DNA of 64,000 bases from Plectosphaerella cucumerina (taxonomy: Eukaryota > Ascomycota > Sordariomycetes > Glomerellales > Plectosphaerellaceae). Shown piece by piece: positions 52,589-64,000 of the stretch. The number at the start of each line of letters is the position of its first letter. Position 1 is the stretch's first letter. The stretch is taken from positions 2,046,001 through 2,110,000 of the forward strand of contig JAGPXD010000004.1 in the NCBI GenBank assembly GCA_020746995.1, written 5' to 3'. The position numbers and the translations under genes were made by a program. Below the pieces are notes generated by a model, which made no database searches, was not told the DNA's origin, and was given only the letters and a program-made list of their open reading frames with translations.

Positions 52589-53551
52589 CTAAACATCTGG
52601 CGTCGACCCGCCATACGAATGAATCTGTCTTCAGTCAGAATGTGCCCTTACCGAAGAGTTCAATCAACTCACAGTATGGTCGAAGCAGCCCGCAGGCGTC
52701 TGATACAGGAAAGCACCTGTGTTGATAAAGAGCTCCTGGTTCTCGCACACAAGCCAAGCTGCCTCGTTTGGGCGGCTGATCTCCGGGGTGCTCCACGTAA
52801 GGGTGTCACCCTGGTACTTGAACGTGCCAAAGGCATTCTTGGTCGTCTTGAAGGCCGTGGCCAGCTTGCGTTGGGTGAGATCTGCGGGCTTCTCGACGTT
52901 GAGGTAGAGGGGCTCCAGGCCCTCACCAATGTTGTACAAGAGCTGGCCGGCCTCCATGCGGAACTGGCCAGCGCCGAGGTTCTTTTCGAGGTAAGCCTTG
53001 CCGGGGGTGCGAGTGGGTTGAGCCTGAAGGTAGGAGCGGTAGTTGGGCGAGGCCACGGCGCGGATGTAGTAGTGCGAGGGGAGAAGAGTTGAGGGCATGG
53101 GCGGGAGATTGGGGTTTCCTGTGACGGTTGTGGCTCTTGTGGTCGTCGGAGGAGGTGAGGCGCCAGTCGTCGACGTGGACTGGGCGACCGTTGACAAGGT
53201 CGTGCGGGTGGTGGTGGGCGCCGTGGTTGTGGGTGTGATGGATGCAGGCGGCGGGTTGGATCCAGGCACGCACTGGTAGTACCAGTCGCTGGGGGCTGTG
53301 AGCTCAAGACCAGGAAAGGGGTAAGCTAGGAGGATTTCACTTTAAAACACGGCAAGTGTAGCCACTGACACATGTGGTCGGGCCGGTCCAGTTGTTTCCG
53401 CCGCCTGCCATGGACCTGCGTGAGCTGGGATCGATTACATGGGAGTTCTGGCTGAGCACTAACACTGCTGCCAAGCCTGACTCTGCCCGGCAGCGCCCTG
53501 CACGAGCAGCAGTGCCGCGAAGAAGCCTGAGGTCGAGTAGAGAGAGTGCAT
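52589..53551 (-). CDS. Secreted CBM1 (fungal cellulose-binding) protein with a conserved C-terminal domain of unknown function
   Basis: Four exons on the minus strand, 53551-53464, 53404-53341, 53288-52673 and 52624-52589, encode 267 aa. Residues 1-22 are a signal peptide. Splicing of exons 1-3 rebuilds a complete CBM1: QAWQQCGGNNWTGPTTC, then VSGYTCRVLNDWYYQC, with four Cys and the aromatic cellulose face. Intron 2 must use the inner acceptor CCCCCAG to keep the module intact. A Thr-rich linker leads to a domain containing SHYYIRAVASPNYRSYLQ and EAAWLVCENQELFIN. Intron 3 (48 nt, GTGAGT..CTGAC..ACAG) starts inside an apparent stop and yields the family-like ending DHTIHSYGG. The C-terminal domain recurs in fungal CBM1 proteins, but I know no activity for it. 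Confidence 0.85.
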
Positions 53552-56500
53552 GGTGGGTTCTATTCAGAGAGAATCAAGGAGACGTGAACGTTACTGCGAA
53601 ACCGCAGGCAGCAGGTCACCTCTTGTATCCGTCGAGTGCTGATCAGCCTGATGCTGCCGGATATGCTGTTCATCTACTCAATGGCATGCTGTGACCACCT
53701 GCAGCTCGCTACCATTTCTCAGAGTTACAGCCATATTAGCACGAGACAACGGGACGAATGGGCGTCAGAGGAGGCCGTTGAACACGGGGCCGGGCCGGAA
53801 GTCGGCACTGTGGATATTGAGTTGTTCGGAGGGCTGGGCTCCGAGGCCAAGACCGGGGACCGGAGGTCTGCTCTCAGGCCGAGTCCTCCTTGAGGGGCAT
53901 GTTGGAGGTATGGTTTGATGCTCCAGCCTTTGGTAGTAAAAATGGACATTGACAGTACTCAGGCAAAGACATTCATGTCGGGGGAGGAACAGCATGCTGT
54001 TAACATCATGGATGACAGTGGTTGATGCCCCTATTCAGGTTGCTCGTTGGAACAAACTTGCTGCTTACCTCAGCGGACTCAATCCTCTGACGAAAGGCAC
54101 ATGGTACCGGCCGGCGGCAGACGCAGGTTTCCAGACACAATCCCGTCGGGTCGCATTTGTTGCAATTGAACATCTTCGACCAGGTCCATGATTCATGTCG
54201 CTTCCAACTGCTGCCAAGCGCGTCAATGCTCGCCATCGACTGGAAAAGTGACCAAAGCGTAGTGTGTCTTCTGTCCATGCGTGCGGTTAAATGTTCAAAG
54301 CGAGTCAAGACAACAGCTTATGTCGTATTGACGGCATTCGAGAAGGAGACACAGAGGATTCGAGCAGGCCCAGGACCGACCCCTGAAGAGTGACAGCCAG
54401 GCCTGCCAGGGCCCCAGGCTTCGGCAGAGCAGCGAGCCAAGAACCCGAAGCCGACACGGTCTCGGGTTGCCATTCCCCTGTCGTACAGCGGTGACATCAG
54501 GTGAGCGGGAGGGATTGGAACGCAGACAGGCCAGGGCACAAAGTCCACTCTTTCTTGGCGACGGTGCCGTTCCGCAACACAGAGGTCGGTAGACACGCGT
54601 CGCGCTGCGGTGGGCTGTGGAAATACAGATCGACTCACCTGCGTCCTTCCACGGACTCGATTGAAACAGCCAATGTTTGTTTAGCACGCAGATCACCCCG
54701 GGCGACAGTGCGCAGCAGGATGCGTAGCAGCACGCGGAGCAAGCAGTCAGCCTTTCAATTGAGACTGAGAGTGATGACGTTGCGAGTGGACGTGGCTGGC
54801 TGCTCGTGGGGGAACAAACGAGGAGAATGGGGCCCGAGGCGAGGGGCTTCGCGGCTGCACCTGGTCGGGGGCGGCGATGTTTATTTTTGCGACCGGCTGA
54901 AAGGCTGGACAGGCTGCGTCAGGCGGCCTCGTGTGCGGTGCGGCGGACGGAGAGTAAGTTATTTGTGAGCACGAGGGTTCGTTCGTAGCGGCGGAAGAGG
55001 CGAGCATTAGATGCCCATTTGGGCGTTAGGACGGGGTCGGGGAAAGCGACGGGACGGGGTGCCTAATAAAAGCGCTGTCGGGAAGGCCGGCTGTTGCTGT
55101 TGGCGCCTGTTTCCCCGGGCGGTGGTGCGAGTGCGACAGGGACCTCAGGAGGGGCAATCAGTGGTGCCAGCGGTGTCTTCGGTCTTCCGTACATCGCAAT
55201 GTTGAGTCGTGTGCGTCGAACTTGATGAAGCCGCCCAGAAATGCAGTGGTGTTTAGGTTGTAAAACCGTGCAAGACGTCAAGTGTCTTGGCCTCGGCCGC
55301 GTCCGTGGGCAGTCCAATGTCTTGCAGCCGACAAAAAGAAGCATAGACCACGGCAGCGGCAGCGGTCGCAGGGCAGGAAGTATCAGACGGATGACGCCTA
55401 CTCCGTTTCGGACTTGCGATGGGGCGTCGGCCCGTGTTTGGACGGAGGGGGCTGATGGACTGCTTGATTTTACGAGAGAGCCGCTGACACTCTTCTGCGG
55501 TGCAACACGAGACGGCCGACTTTAATGCCCCGATGGCGATGGAACCTGGGGACGCAGACCAAGACGTGGTTATGGATGCACCACGAGCGACAGCTGGGAT
55601 ATGAACGTTGCCGCGCCGGGAAGGATGCGTGAGAGAGGGAGATGGGCCTTGGCTCCCGATCGAGGGACGAGTTCAATACAGCGCCCAGGGAGGGGCAGGT
55701 ACCTGAGATAGGATCTAGCCCGGGACTCAGGTTTTGGGCACAAGGGTACCTCAACAGTAGCAGTAATCTGTACAGGACCTCGTGTACCATCAGCATGACA
55801 CAATCACCCCTAACAGAGGTACTATTCTTGGCACCCGCCCAGCGCGTAACAAGGCGCCAAGGGCCGCCCATCAGTGGAGTCGGTCGTGCCTGCCCCTTTT
55901 TCCTGGGAAAGTCTTCATGCCCAGGCGGCGTCCAATAGCTTTCCTCGCCCAGCCGATCTGGCCCGGGGGTTGCTGCGCCTCCTTACACACGCACGCTCCA
56001 CCTGCCCCCCTTGGGTCCCAGTCGTCCCACCTGCCGCCCACGACTTCCACAGTGTTGCACCCTGGCAGGTGGCTGCCCGTCGTCTCCTCCCCCGGCCTGT
56101 TCCTGCTTTGGCCCGGGCCTGGCCTCGTGTCCCGTCAGTCAGCCAAGCCCCAAACCACACCCCGAATCTCCCTCCTCTCTTTCTCGACCCTCCTCCTCCT
56201 CCACCCCCCTCCCGCTCAACACAGCGACATACAATTCCATTCCAGAGGGATCCTCTTCTGGCCTCTCGTCAACATTTCCGCGTCGACCGCATTCCTCGAC
56301 GTCCCGTCCCTCGTTTTACTTTCTTCCAACCTGTCGTGCAACAGCCAACTGCGCCACGACAAAGACTCGCCTCCCAATCCCATCCAAACCCGACCCGACC
56401 GAACCACCCCCTTCGATCGCCGCCTCGCAGGCCTACTCTCGCTTTTCCCTGTTTTCCCCTGCCACGCCAACCCCTTCTTCCCACCTTCTACGCATCACCA

Positions 56501-56715
56501 ACGCAAACCACCCTTTTCCGCTTCACCTTCTTCGCACCATACAATCCTTTTCGGTGGCTGCTTCAATCGCTGGAATCGAACTTGAACACCCGACGACTTC
56601 TTTCCCCGAACATCGCGCGCCCGGACCCGATCACGACCGCGAAACTTCCTTTTGACCACGCCCTTGCCGCCCGCAACCCGCCGACCCCGGCTTCAACCCT
56701 CTCAACACCGCCAAG
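53552..56715. other. Long intergenic region; pyrimidine-rich leader of the Flc gene at the right end
   Basis: 53.6-55.9 kb shows no convincing gene. From about 55900 to 56715 the + strand is strongly C/T-rich and lacks G-rich coding rhythm, consistent with promoter and long 5' UTR of the Flc-like gene. Open frames there come from the skewed base composition. Confidence 0.45.
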
Positions 56716-58941
56716 ATGAGGTGGTCGCTCGTGCAGCCGCTTCTCTTGTTCACCTCCCTGGCCTCCTTCTGGACGCCCATGGTTGGCGCCGAGCGTGTGC
56801 TCCAGTCCATGTCACTGAACAGCTGCCAAGAAGAGTCTAGCTTCTCCGCCACCCTCTTCAACGTCGTCTTCACGCCGAGCAACAACACCGCCTCCATCAA
56901 CATCGTCGCCGTCGTCTCCGTCCAGGGTTCCGTTGTCTTCGATGTCGCCCTCTCCGTCTACGGTCTCCAGATCCTGCGCCAGGTCGTCGATCCCTGCAAG
57001 TTGGATCTGGCCGGTCTCTGCCCCATGTCGCCCGGAAACCTCAACATGAAGTTCAACGTCGAGCTGGGCGATGCCATTAACGGACAGGTGCCCGGCATCG
57101 GTTACACCATCCCTGATCTTGACGCCACCGTGCGCGCCCATCTCAACCTGACCGAGACGGGTGAGTCGGTCGCCTGTGTCGAGGCCGATATTTCCAACGG
57201 AAAGACGGTCGATCTCGTCGGCGTCAAGTGGGCTACCGCCATTATCGCCGTCGTCGGTCTCATCTCTGCCGCCATCGTCTCCGGTCTGGGTCACACCAAC
57301 GCTGCTGCCCATCTGGCTGCCAACACTCTGTCCCTCTTCGGCTACTTCCAGGCGCAGGCCATCATCGGCCTCACCGGTGTCAAGATGCCTCCTATCGTCC
57401 GCTCCTGGACCCAAGACTTCATGTGGTCCATGGGTATCATCCGCGTCGGATGGATGCAGGATGTCTTCACCTGGTACCAGCGCTCCACCGGAGGAACCCC
57501 CGCCACCATCTTCCACTCCCTCCGCAGGGCCTCGGTTCAGGTCGCCAAGCGTTCCCTCGACTACACCGACGGTGTCTTCAAGCGCGGCATCATGGCTCTT
57601 GCGAAGAGGGCCAACATCGAGCTCGACAACGGTTCCTTCCTCGTTTACGGCATCCAACGTGTGGCCTTCCGCGCCAAGATTGAGACGACCAACCTGTTCA
57701 TCACCGGTTTGACCTTCTTCGTCATCTTCGTCGTCCTGACCGTCATCATCGTCTCCGCCTTCAAGGGTATTTGCGAGCTTTGCGCCCGCCAGAAGTGGAT
57801 GGACAACGAGCGTTTCCTCGAGTTCCGCAACGGTTGGCTCACCGTGCTCAAGGGCATCCTGTTCCGCCTCACCCTCATCGGCTTCCCTCAGATGACCATC
57901 CTGTGCCTGTGGGAGTTCACCCAGATCGACTCGCCCGCCATGGTCGTCCTGGCCGTCTTCTTCTTCTTCGGCATGCTCATTACCCTCGGCTGGGCTTCCT
58001 TCAAGGTCATCCGTATCGCCCGCCGCTCCGTCGCCATGCACCGCAACCCCGCCTACATCCTCTTCTCCGACCCCCAGGCTCTCAACAAGTGGGGTTTCCT
58101 CTATGTCCAGTTCCGCGCCTCAGCCTACTACTTTATCGTCCCCGTCCTCATCTACACCCTGCTCAAGGGCATCTTTATTGCCTTTGGCCAGCACGTCGGT
58201 GTCGTTCAGGCTGTCGCCCTCATCGTCATCGAGGCTGGCGCTCTCATCGCCGCCAGTGTTCTCCGCCCCTGGATGGACAAGAGCACCAACTCGTTCAACA
58301 TTGCCATCTACGTCATGAACTTCCTCAACGCGATCTTCCTGCTCATCTTCACCAACGTTTTCGGCGCGCCCGGCATGGTCGCAGGCGTCGTCGGTGTCGT
58401 TCTCTTCGTCATCAACGCTGCCTTCTCCCTGATCCTGCTTCTCATGATCATTGTTTCGAGCACCATGATCTTCTGGCGCAAGAACCCGGATGCAAGGTAC
58501 CAGTTCATGGCTGATGACCGTGTCTCCTTCATGAAGTCTCAGACACAGCTGAACACGACAACCGAGCTGGACGCCCTGGCCGCCACCGCTCGCGGTGACA
58601 AGGCTGGCTACAAGTCGCAGCTCGACCTCGACGATGACAACGACTCGGTCACCTCCGAGGCCATGCGTCGTCGTGCCGACCCTTACCAGAACATGGCACC
58701 GGGCTCGCAGTCATCACACGGCAACGCGCCCAGGTCTCCCGTGGACCCGTCCGTCCCGCTGTTCCCGGCGGATAACCAGAGGGGCCCCTACAGCCCGAGT
58801 CTGCGCTCCCAGAGCCCTTTCACCGGCTCGCAGACGAACCTGGGTCCCACGTACCGCTCCCAGAACAACGCCAGCCCGAGCGGATTCCGGCAACAGAACT
58901 CTTCGAGCCCATGGCAACGCGGCGCCGGCTATGATCACTAG
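56716..58941 (+). CDS. FLC2: Flc/TRP-like (flavin carrier, ML-like plus TRP) membrane protein
   Basis: One exon, 741 aa. Residues 1-25 are a signal peptide. Residues of about 26-165 form the ML-like (TRP_N) lumenal domain, with four conserved Cys (SC.., PCKLDLAGLC, VAC). From about 170 to 605 there are roughly nine to ten membrane spans (AIIAVVGLISAAIVSGLG, VIFVVLTVIIVSAF, VVLAVFFFFGMLITLGWA, INAAFSLILLLMIIVSS), the TRP region. The cytosolic tail is Ser/Pro-rich. Yeast Flc1-3 and S. pombe Pkd2 affect ER flavin import, Ca2+ signalling and wall integrity. The gene symbol marks the family; which paralogue it is cannot be told. Confidence 0.92.
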   Translation: MRWSLVQPLLLFTSLASFWTPMVGAERVLQSMSLNSCQEESSFSATLFNVVFTPSNNTASINIVAVVSVQGSVVFDVALSVYGLQILRQVVDPCKLDLAGLCPMSPGNLNMKFNVELGDAINGQVPGIGYTIPDLDATVRAHLNLTETGESVACVEADISNGKTVDLVGVKWATAIIAVVGLISAAIVSGLGHTNAAAHLAANTLSLFGYFQAQAIIGLTGVKMPPIVRSWTQDFMWSMGIIRVGWMQDVFTWYQRSTGGTPATIFHSLRRASVQVAKRSLDYTDGVFKRGIMALAKRANIELDNGSFLVYGIQRVAFRAKIETTNLFITGLTFFVIFVVLTVIIVSAFKGICELCARQKWMDNERFLEFRNGWLTVLKGILFRLTLIGFPQMTILCLWEFTQIDSPAMVVLAVFFFFGMLITLGWASFKVIRIARRSVAMHRNPAYILFSDPQALNKWGFLYVQFRASAYYFIVPVLIYTLLKGIFIAFGQHVGVVQAVALIVIEAGALIAASVLRPWMDKSTNSFNIAIYVMNFLNAIFLLIFTNVFGAPGMVAGVVGVVLFVINAAFSLILLLMIIVSSTMIFWRKNPDARYQFMADDRVSFMKSQTQLNTTTELDALAATARGDKAGYKSQLDLDDDNDSVTSEAMRRRADPYQNMAPGSQSSHGNAPRSPVDPSVPLFPADNQRGPYSPSLRSQSPFTGSQTNLGPTYRSQNNASPSGFRQQNSSSPWQRGAGYDH

Positions 58942-61900
58942 ATCTGACAGGCCCGACGAACGAATGCTACACGCTCTGCATTTCCTTTGCAGAAGCCGAG
59001 TTTCTCGCCCACCGGGGGGCGTACACAACTATTATAGAAGGGCGCCGGGGCCCCCTTTTCGGTTTCCAGGTGGCCGTCGCCCATCGATGACTTATATCCC
59101 GCCCTGGCATGAAGAAGGCGTCACGAGATCCGGCGTTTCACTGAAACCCGAGCCGTTGCTCAGGGTATGGCGGCACTGTACACCTGCTATGTACTGATTT
59201 TTTCCTTAATGTTTGTTTTCGGGTCATCAGGGTTCCAGGAACATCAGCTGGACTGGCTGGGTAGGGAAGATTTGCTCGCTGCACTCCCAAAGGATCACGA
59301 CCGCCTCTGGACGCTCGCCCGTTTGGGATCACCAAATCCTGGAAAGCACGGCAAATATACTTAATCCACATGATTGTTGCGAACTACCTGCGGCGAAGAC
59401 TTTCTTAGGCCCGATGACCGGTATACCCCGGTAGCGTGATGGGAGGCATCTCGGTCCCGAACTCTGCGCCGCGATGCCGATTGTCTCACCCGGCAGACGG
59501 CCTTTTCCGTTGCTGACACATGCCTTTGGAAGACGAAGCCGAAGAAGCGCAAAACATTCTACGCGGAGCCCTGACGAGACTGATCCATCTTCATTCTAGA
59601 ACCGAACACCTGCTGAGGTTCTTCCCCTCACCATGTCGATCGATGATGTCTACTGAAGATCTCGCGGAGTTGGAGCCGATGCATTTCGGCGCAACAGTTT
59701 CGGTCTTAGTGAGGGTACGTTCTGCGTCGATCTTGAGCATCGCACATGAGTGGTGCATATACGAGAGACATTCTACTCACTAGCATCGCAGACAGGCTAG
59801 ACCACGTGCGCAACGCCCGTTGTTCTTTGATGCGATGAGAATAGCTGTTAGCGGTGCCCCGCCATGGCGTGGTCGGTTTTCTCTGTCGCAGCCAGAGACC
59901 ACAGGGCAAGCTGAACCGGGCGACGTCTGAGAGGGGGGAGCAGGCTACCGTGGGCTCCTCGGCGTCCAGCCTCGGATCTGCTGGAGTCCACTGAGGAGCC
60001 CGAGAGAAGGTTTCACGCCGTCTGGAATACGTCAGGAGAGACGATGGAGAGCGATACCACACAGAAGCGGGGGTCAGCCAACCATTCGTCACATCACAAC
60101 GTCCTTGGCGTCCAGGATGCAACTCCCGGAGAACCACATCTCGTCTGCTTGACCACCGCGGTGATCCCAGACATTCCGATACATGATTCGACAGAGGAGT
60201 GTGTCTTGCGCGACCATCGCGGGGCTTGGTCGCGCCTCTTCAGTGAAGCGAAGGGCATACGCGAATAGCATTCGACCGGTGGCTTGGCGACGAATGGCAC
60301 GAAGAGAGAGGGGCTTTCAGCCTGACTAAGAAACATCTGAGTCCAGCTCCCTTCATCTGGGGGACCGCTGGCTACAGACCTACACCGTGGACACCGAGGC
60401 GCACATCCCTTCCCCCGGACGACCCATCGCCTGACGTTGGTCCGAGAATTTCTCCTCCGGCGATTTCACGCCGTCTACGGGGGCTGGCTTGAGTTCCTCG
60501 GCCTGCCCCGACCAACGGTGGAGAGCCTGCGGCAACTATCGCGGCCGGGCCAAAGTTCACGGGCCTGCTCCTCGATCCCCGATACCCCGCGGAGACAGGC
60601 CGCTGGCGCCGCCTGCGAGACCAGCACGGGAGAGAGAGTCTTGGCAACCGTGGCTGTGATAGCTGAGCGGGAAGCCGGGGCGTGGCCTCGTCCGAACACC
60701 AGACCAGGCCCTCCCGTTGCGTCATATCGGTCCTCTCGGATGTTCCAACAGCCGTGGAGGCGGGGTTGAGCGTCTGTCTGTTCAGATGTCGCCATGGATC
60801 CAGACGCTGTGGCTGTCTCAATGCTGCTGCCTTTAGGTTCCCCGAAGTCCAGAGTAAGAGATGCCAAAATCCGAACTCCTTGCTCCCGTGAGGGGGTGCT
60901 CCAGCCTCCAGGTCTCCCTGGCGGCCAACAAGACGACGAGGCAGGGCTGACAATTGTGCTGCAGAAGGCTTATCCTCCGGGGGCAAGGCGCCGGTACACC
61001 CCTCCCTTCTGCCCATGCTCGCAAGCGAGACGGTTGGGCTGATGATTTAGGCCGTGCGAACGAGCGCCGGTGCTGCCCTCGCAGATCCTCTCGCGGTCTA
61101 GCTGCCGCCATGGTCCATATCATCACCCCCCACCTTCATGAGCTCTTTTGGGGGGCGGCTTGCCTCATCGGGATTGCCTAGGTCTCCCACTCTCAAGTGA
61201 GGAGAGCTGATGGTGGTGGCCAATGCAGACGGGTATGCAGGTTCCTGCACTCGCCCTGCCCGTCCCTCTGGAAATTCTTCAGCAGGCTGCCCCAGATCAT
61301 CACCAGGGCCATCGAGGCGGTACTCCACCCGACGTCAACCCGTGCAGATCCAGGACGTTGAGACCCTTTCAGAGGCGGCCAAGGGTTCAACGAGCCGGGC
61401 GATCACCTGGTGCCGGTGGCAGGCAATGACACAACCATACAGGAGATGTGACAGCTGCGGCGCCTTCTCCACCACGAGCCATTCTACGCCTTGCTCTGGC
61501 ACCCGTCGGCGATCCCGTGTTCATCTTCCGCAGTCTCGGTATCTGGGCGCCTGATTTCTCGACATGGAAAACGCAAGTCTCGATCGCCGTCTGCCGACCT
61601 CCGCCACGAGGAGACGAACCGGCGCCTCATGGTAGCGCTGAGAGAGCCACGTTGCTCAACAACTCGAAACATCACGGCTGAAAATATGGCTTCGTTGGGA
61701 TGGATACACACACTGAGTCGTGCAGAGAGAGTGTTGCTGGCAAAAACAAGCGACAGCGGGGCGCACGATCGAGCGGGCTTGACCGTGGGCTACGGCTATC
61801 CCGGTGGACGATGGCGAGCCACGGTCGTTTCAAATCTTGGCCTTCCGAGCTCTCGCGGAGTGTTTGTCAGTCGTCAAAGGAGAGTGAGACACTCTATCCT

Positions 61901-63637
61901 GGGCCAGGAAGTCTCTGCATTCGCTCGGCGGGAGGCGACGGCTACTCCGCCTTGTCGACGAGGGGGCTGCTCGGCCAGGCGGGGCCATCGAGGTGTCTCT
62001 GGCAGTGCTCAGTATCCTCTTGGAGGACTTGCCCTCCTTGAAACAGGTGACAGGAGAGCCCTTTCCTAGAGCGTCTGCCTGTCAAGCTGGTTAGGTTCGT
62101 CTTCTTCCCACGCCCCCTTCCCCCACGTACACTTCTCAAAGACCTTGTTCTCTCTTACGGCGCCACGGCCGGCCAGTCCCTCTATACCCCCATTGCCACC
62201 AACGGCGCAAGGCAGGGGTGCCATGATCCATGATGACGCGAGGACTAGCCTTCCTGCAGGGACAGGGACGCTGCCGAGGCGGGGAAGCCATCGTCGGAAG
62301 GGCCGCGCGCCGTGCGCTATCCCCTTCAGCTACACATTGGACGAGATAAGCATTGAGACATGGCTTGCGCATCCTCGACGTGCCTCGCGCCTCAGTCTCG
62401 CACTGAAAGCCATGGCCCATGATAGGGCTGACGTCTGAGGCCATCACGGCGCCACTCGGAGGGGATGTCGGGACGACTGCATGCCGGCAGCCGTGACAGC
62501 GCCCCCTGTTCGACCCCGAGCCCCCGATGATGGGACGAGCTGGTTGACGATATCGCCCTCGCGAACGCCGACGACCGACAGTCCCCGCGGAGACCTTGCC
62601 GCAGACTACGCGGCAGAACCGTTGCGCAGCACGGCAAGGCAAGGCTCTGCGTGGCTTGGGTGCCCTAGCAGAAAGGGAGAGTCCCACCCTTCCGTGGACT
62701 CCACGGTGCTGTTTGCGGCCGGCCTCGCCGAGAGGTCGTACAGACGTCACGCCCCAAGCTCCGAGACAGGCGCGCGCATGATCTACCGCCGTCCAGATCC
62801 CCTCGTCGATTATGCAGTCTGCAGCAGTCAAAGGCAAGACATGGGTGGAGATAACCGCACACTTTCTCCATGATGGGAGCTCCGAAGGAACTTAGTCCCG
62901 TCGAGACCGAGACGACTCAGAGAGTACGACACAGAAAGACCTATGACATGAACGATCCGGCCCTCGGCGCGTCCATGGCTCCGCATGTCACCCCTGCCTG
63001 CCTCTGCCTGCCACACCCCTTCTCAAAAGAGTCGACATGTCTCAGTAATGGGCCGTGAGACACTGCGCGGAGCACGAGGCTATCCCCCTTGAGGGAGGAA
63101 GTCAGGCCGCGACCCGCTCTCATTGGACGGCTGCTGGTGAGGCAGAGGTTCTGCATGCGGAAGACCTCCTCGGGGAGGCAGAGTGCCGCCTCGCCTCGCG
63201 CCTCGCCTCGCCGGGGAAGCTCTGGCCACATCGGGAGAGGCGGGTGAGGCTGGGCTGGCCCGCCCCCTTCGCTTGTTCTGGGGGGTTTTGGGCCAAGGCT
63301 CCCTTTCTTCTAAGTTCTCGCGCCCCGAGGCGGGGACCCTCTCTCGGGCATGGAGCGAGGGAGGGCGTGCCCGTTGGGAGGAGCTCTGACAGCTTTCTTC
63401 GTCCCCCGGGCCACCCTCCCCCCCACCCCTTGTGAGTTGCTATCTGTTTGCGGCGACGACTGCCAGGCGGGAGGTCCTTGGCGATCATGGCCTCGCAGCG
63501 GGCCGGGGCACTGTCAGGCGGGCGTTTGTTTGGGATGGCAGGCCGGCTTGCATGGATTTTGACTTGACAGCCCGGCGCGGCCGCTGGGGAAACGGGGGCG
63601 TGTGATGGCGGGTGCAACGTTCCTGACGTGATGTGCA
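58942..63637. other. Gene-poor 4.7-kb region
   Basis: GC-rich DNA with many overlapping open frames on both strands (for example 60372-61016 -, 61491-62069 +, 62136-62837 -, 63120-63800 -), none with a domain, signal peptide or intron-exon pattern I trust. I found no transposase, reverse transcriptase, tRNA or 5S rRNA. Confidence 0.45.
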
Positions 63638-63650
63638 GGGGGGGGGGGGG
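63638..63650. repeat. G13 homopolymer
   Basis: Thirteen consecutive G on the + strand, a likely length-variable site and a spot prone to assembly error. Confidence 0.9.
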
Positions 63651-63861
63651 ATCGGGAGCGCTGGAATGCTCGTCGTTGGCCGGGAGTCGGGGATTGATCG
63701 AGACAAGATGATGCGATGGATTTTCACGGCGTCTTGGATTTTGCTTGGATGATTCATTTCCCCGCGTTGCATGTGATAGACAAGGACAATGTTCACTCAT
63801 GCGCGTTGCTCAGGTATTGTGAGGTATCTTTTTGGACTCTTTTTGAATTCTCTCTGGTCTT

Positions 63862-63885
63862 GGTAGGTAGGTAGGTAGGTAGGTA
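63862..63885. repeat. (GGTA)6 microsatellite
   Basis: Six perfect GGTA units. The surrounding 200 bp is more A/T-rich than the rest of the right end. It is not a telomeric TTAGGG repeat. Confidence 0.95.
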
Positions 63886-64000
63886 TCTGACACCAAACTC
63901 CGGAATTGTGAACTCCGGGACGCATACAAACACCACACGAGTAAAAAGGGAAAAATAAACCAAACCAAGATCCGAGCAATGAATCGTTTTGAAACCCATC

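Noticed and set aside
56812..58041. 409-codon minus-strand frame opposite the Flc-like gene
   Set aside because: Asp/Gly/Glu-rich antisense shadow; the sense strand has clear membrane spans and a signal peptide.
60372..62837. Several 190-230-codon frames on both strands
   Set aside because: They overlap, most lack a good start, and none has recognisable domains or signals.
1..64000. CRISPR arrays, bacterial operons, rRNA genes, autonomous transposons, telomere repeats
   Set aside because: None seen: no regularly spaced repeats, no transposase or reverse transcriptase, no 5S or large rRNA sequence, and no TTAGGG arrays.

Overview
The window looks like nuclear DNA from a filamentous ascomycete. 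Introns are short (47-90 nt) with GT..AG borders and CTAAC/CTGAC-type branch sites, intergenic spaces are long, codons mostly end in C or G, and the gene families (HET, GH43, LPMO-like, CBM1, Flc/TRP, NmrA, AMID) are typical of Pezizomycotina. The mix of housekeeping genes, secreted plant-wall enzymes and small secreted proteins suggests a plant-associated Sordariomycete, perhaps near Colletotrichum. That placement is inference from family resemblance; no search was possible.

Layout. 1-11.3 kb is a conserved housekeeping block: a Pho85-type cyclin (+), a tRNA-Trp-like gene, YIF1 (-) and the divergently placed SRP receptor alpha subunit (+). The last two both serve the early secretory pathway. 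12-19 kb is one giant coiled-coil protein gene (-). 21-23.8 kb has two minus-strand genes for proteins entering the secretory pathway: a small secreted protein and a Mid2-like wall sensor. 25.4-34.3 kb is an accessory block: AMID-like oxidoreductase, HET-domain protein, NmrA-like protein, secreted DJ-1/PfpI protein and acyltransferase-3 protein. 35-41 kb holds an MYND zinc-finger gene that runs into an RNase H domain, and an Hsp70-like gene; both have reading-frame anomalies. 41.6-43.3 kb has an RRM-like gene and a second tRNA-Trp-like gene. 44.3-53.6 kb is a run of secreted carbohydrate-active or proteolytic genes: a tandem GH43 reading frame split by one in-frame UGA, an LPMO-like protein, a DUF6055-type zinc-peptidase-like protein and a CBM1 protein. 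56.7-58.9 kb is an Flc/TRP-like channel gene. The last 5 kb shows no convincing gene.

The most interesting items are genes whose frames do not close normally: the GH43-UGA-GH43 reading frame, the MYND/RNase H fusion with a frame break, the Hsp70-like gene with a TAG just before an otherwise perfect intron donor, and the giant coiled-coil gene with no in-frame ATG for its first 255 codons. Exon coordinates were read by eye from splice motifs and frame continuity. Spans in the list run from first to last coding base, with exons given in the text.
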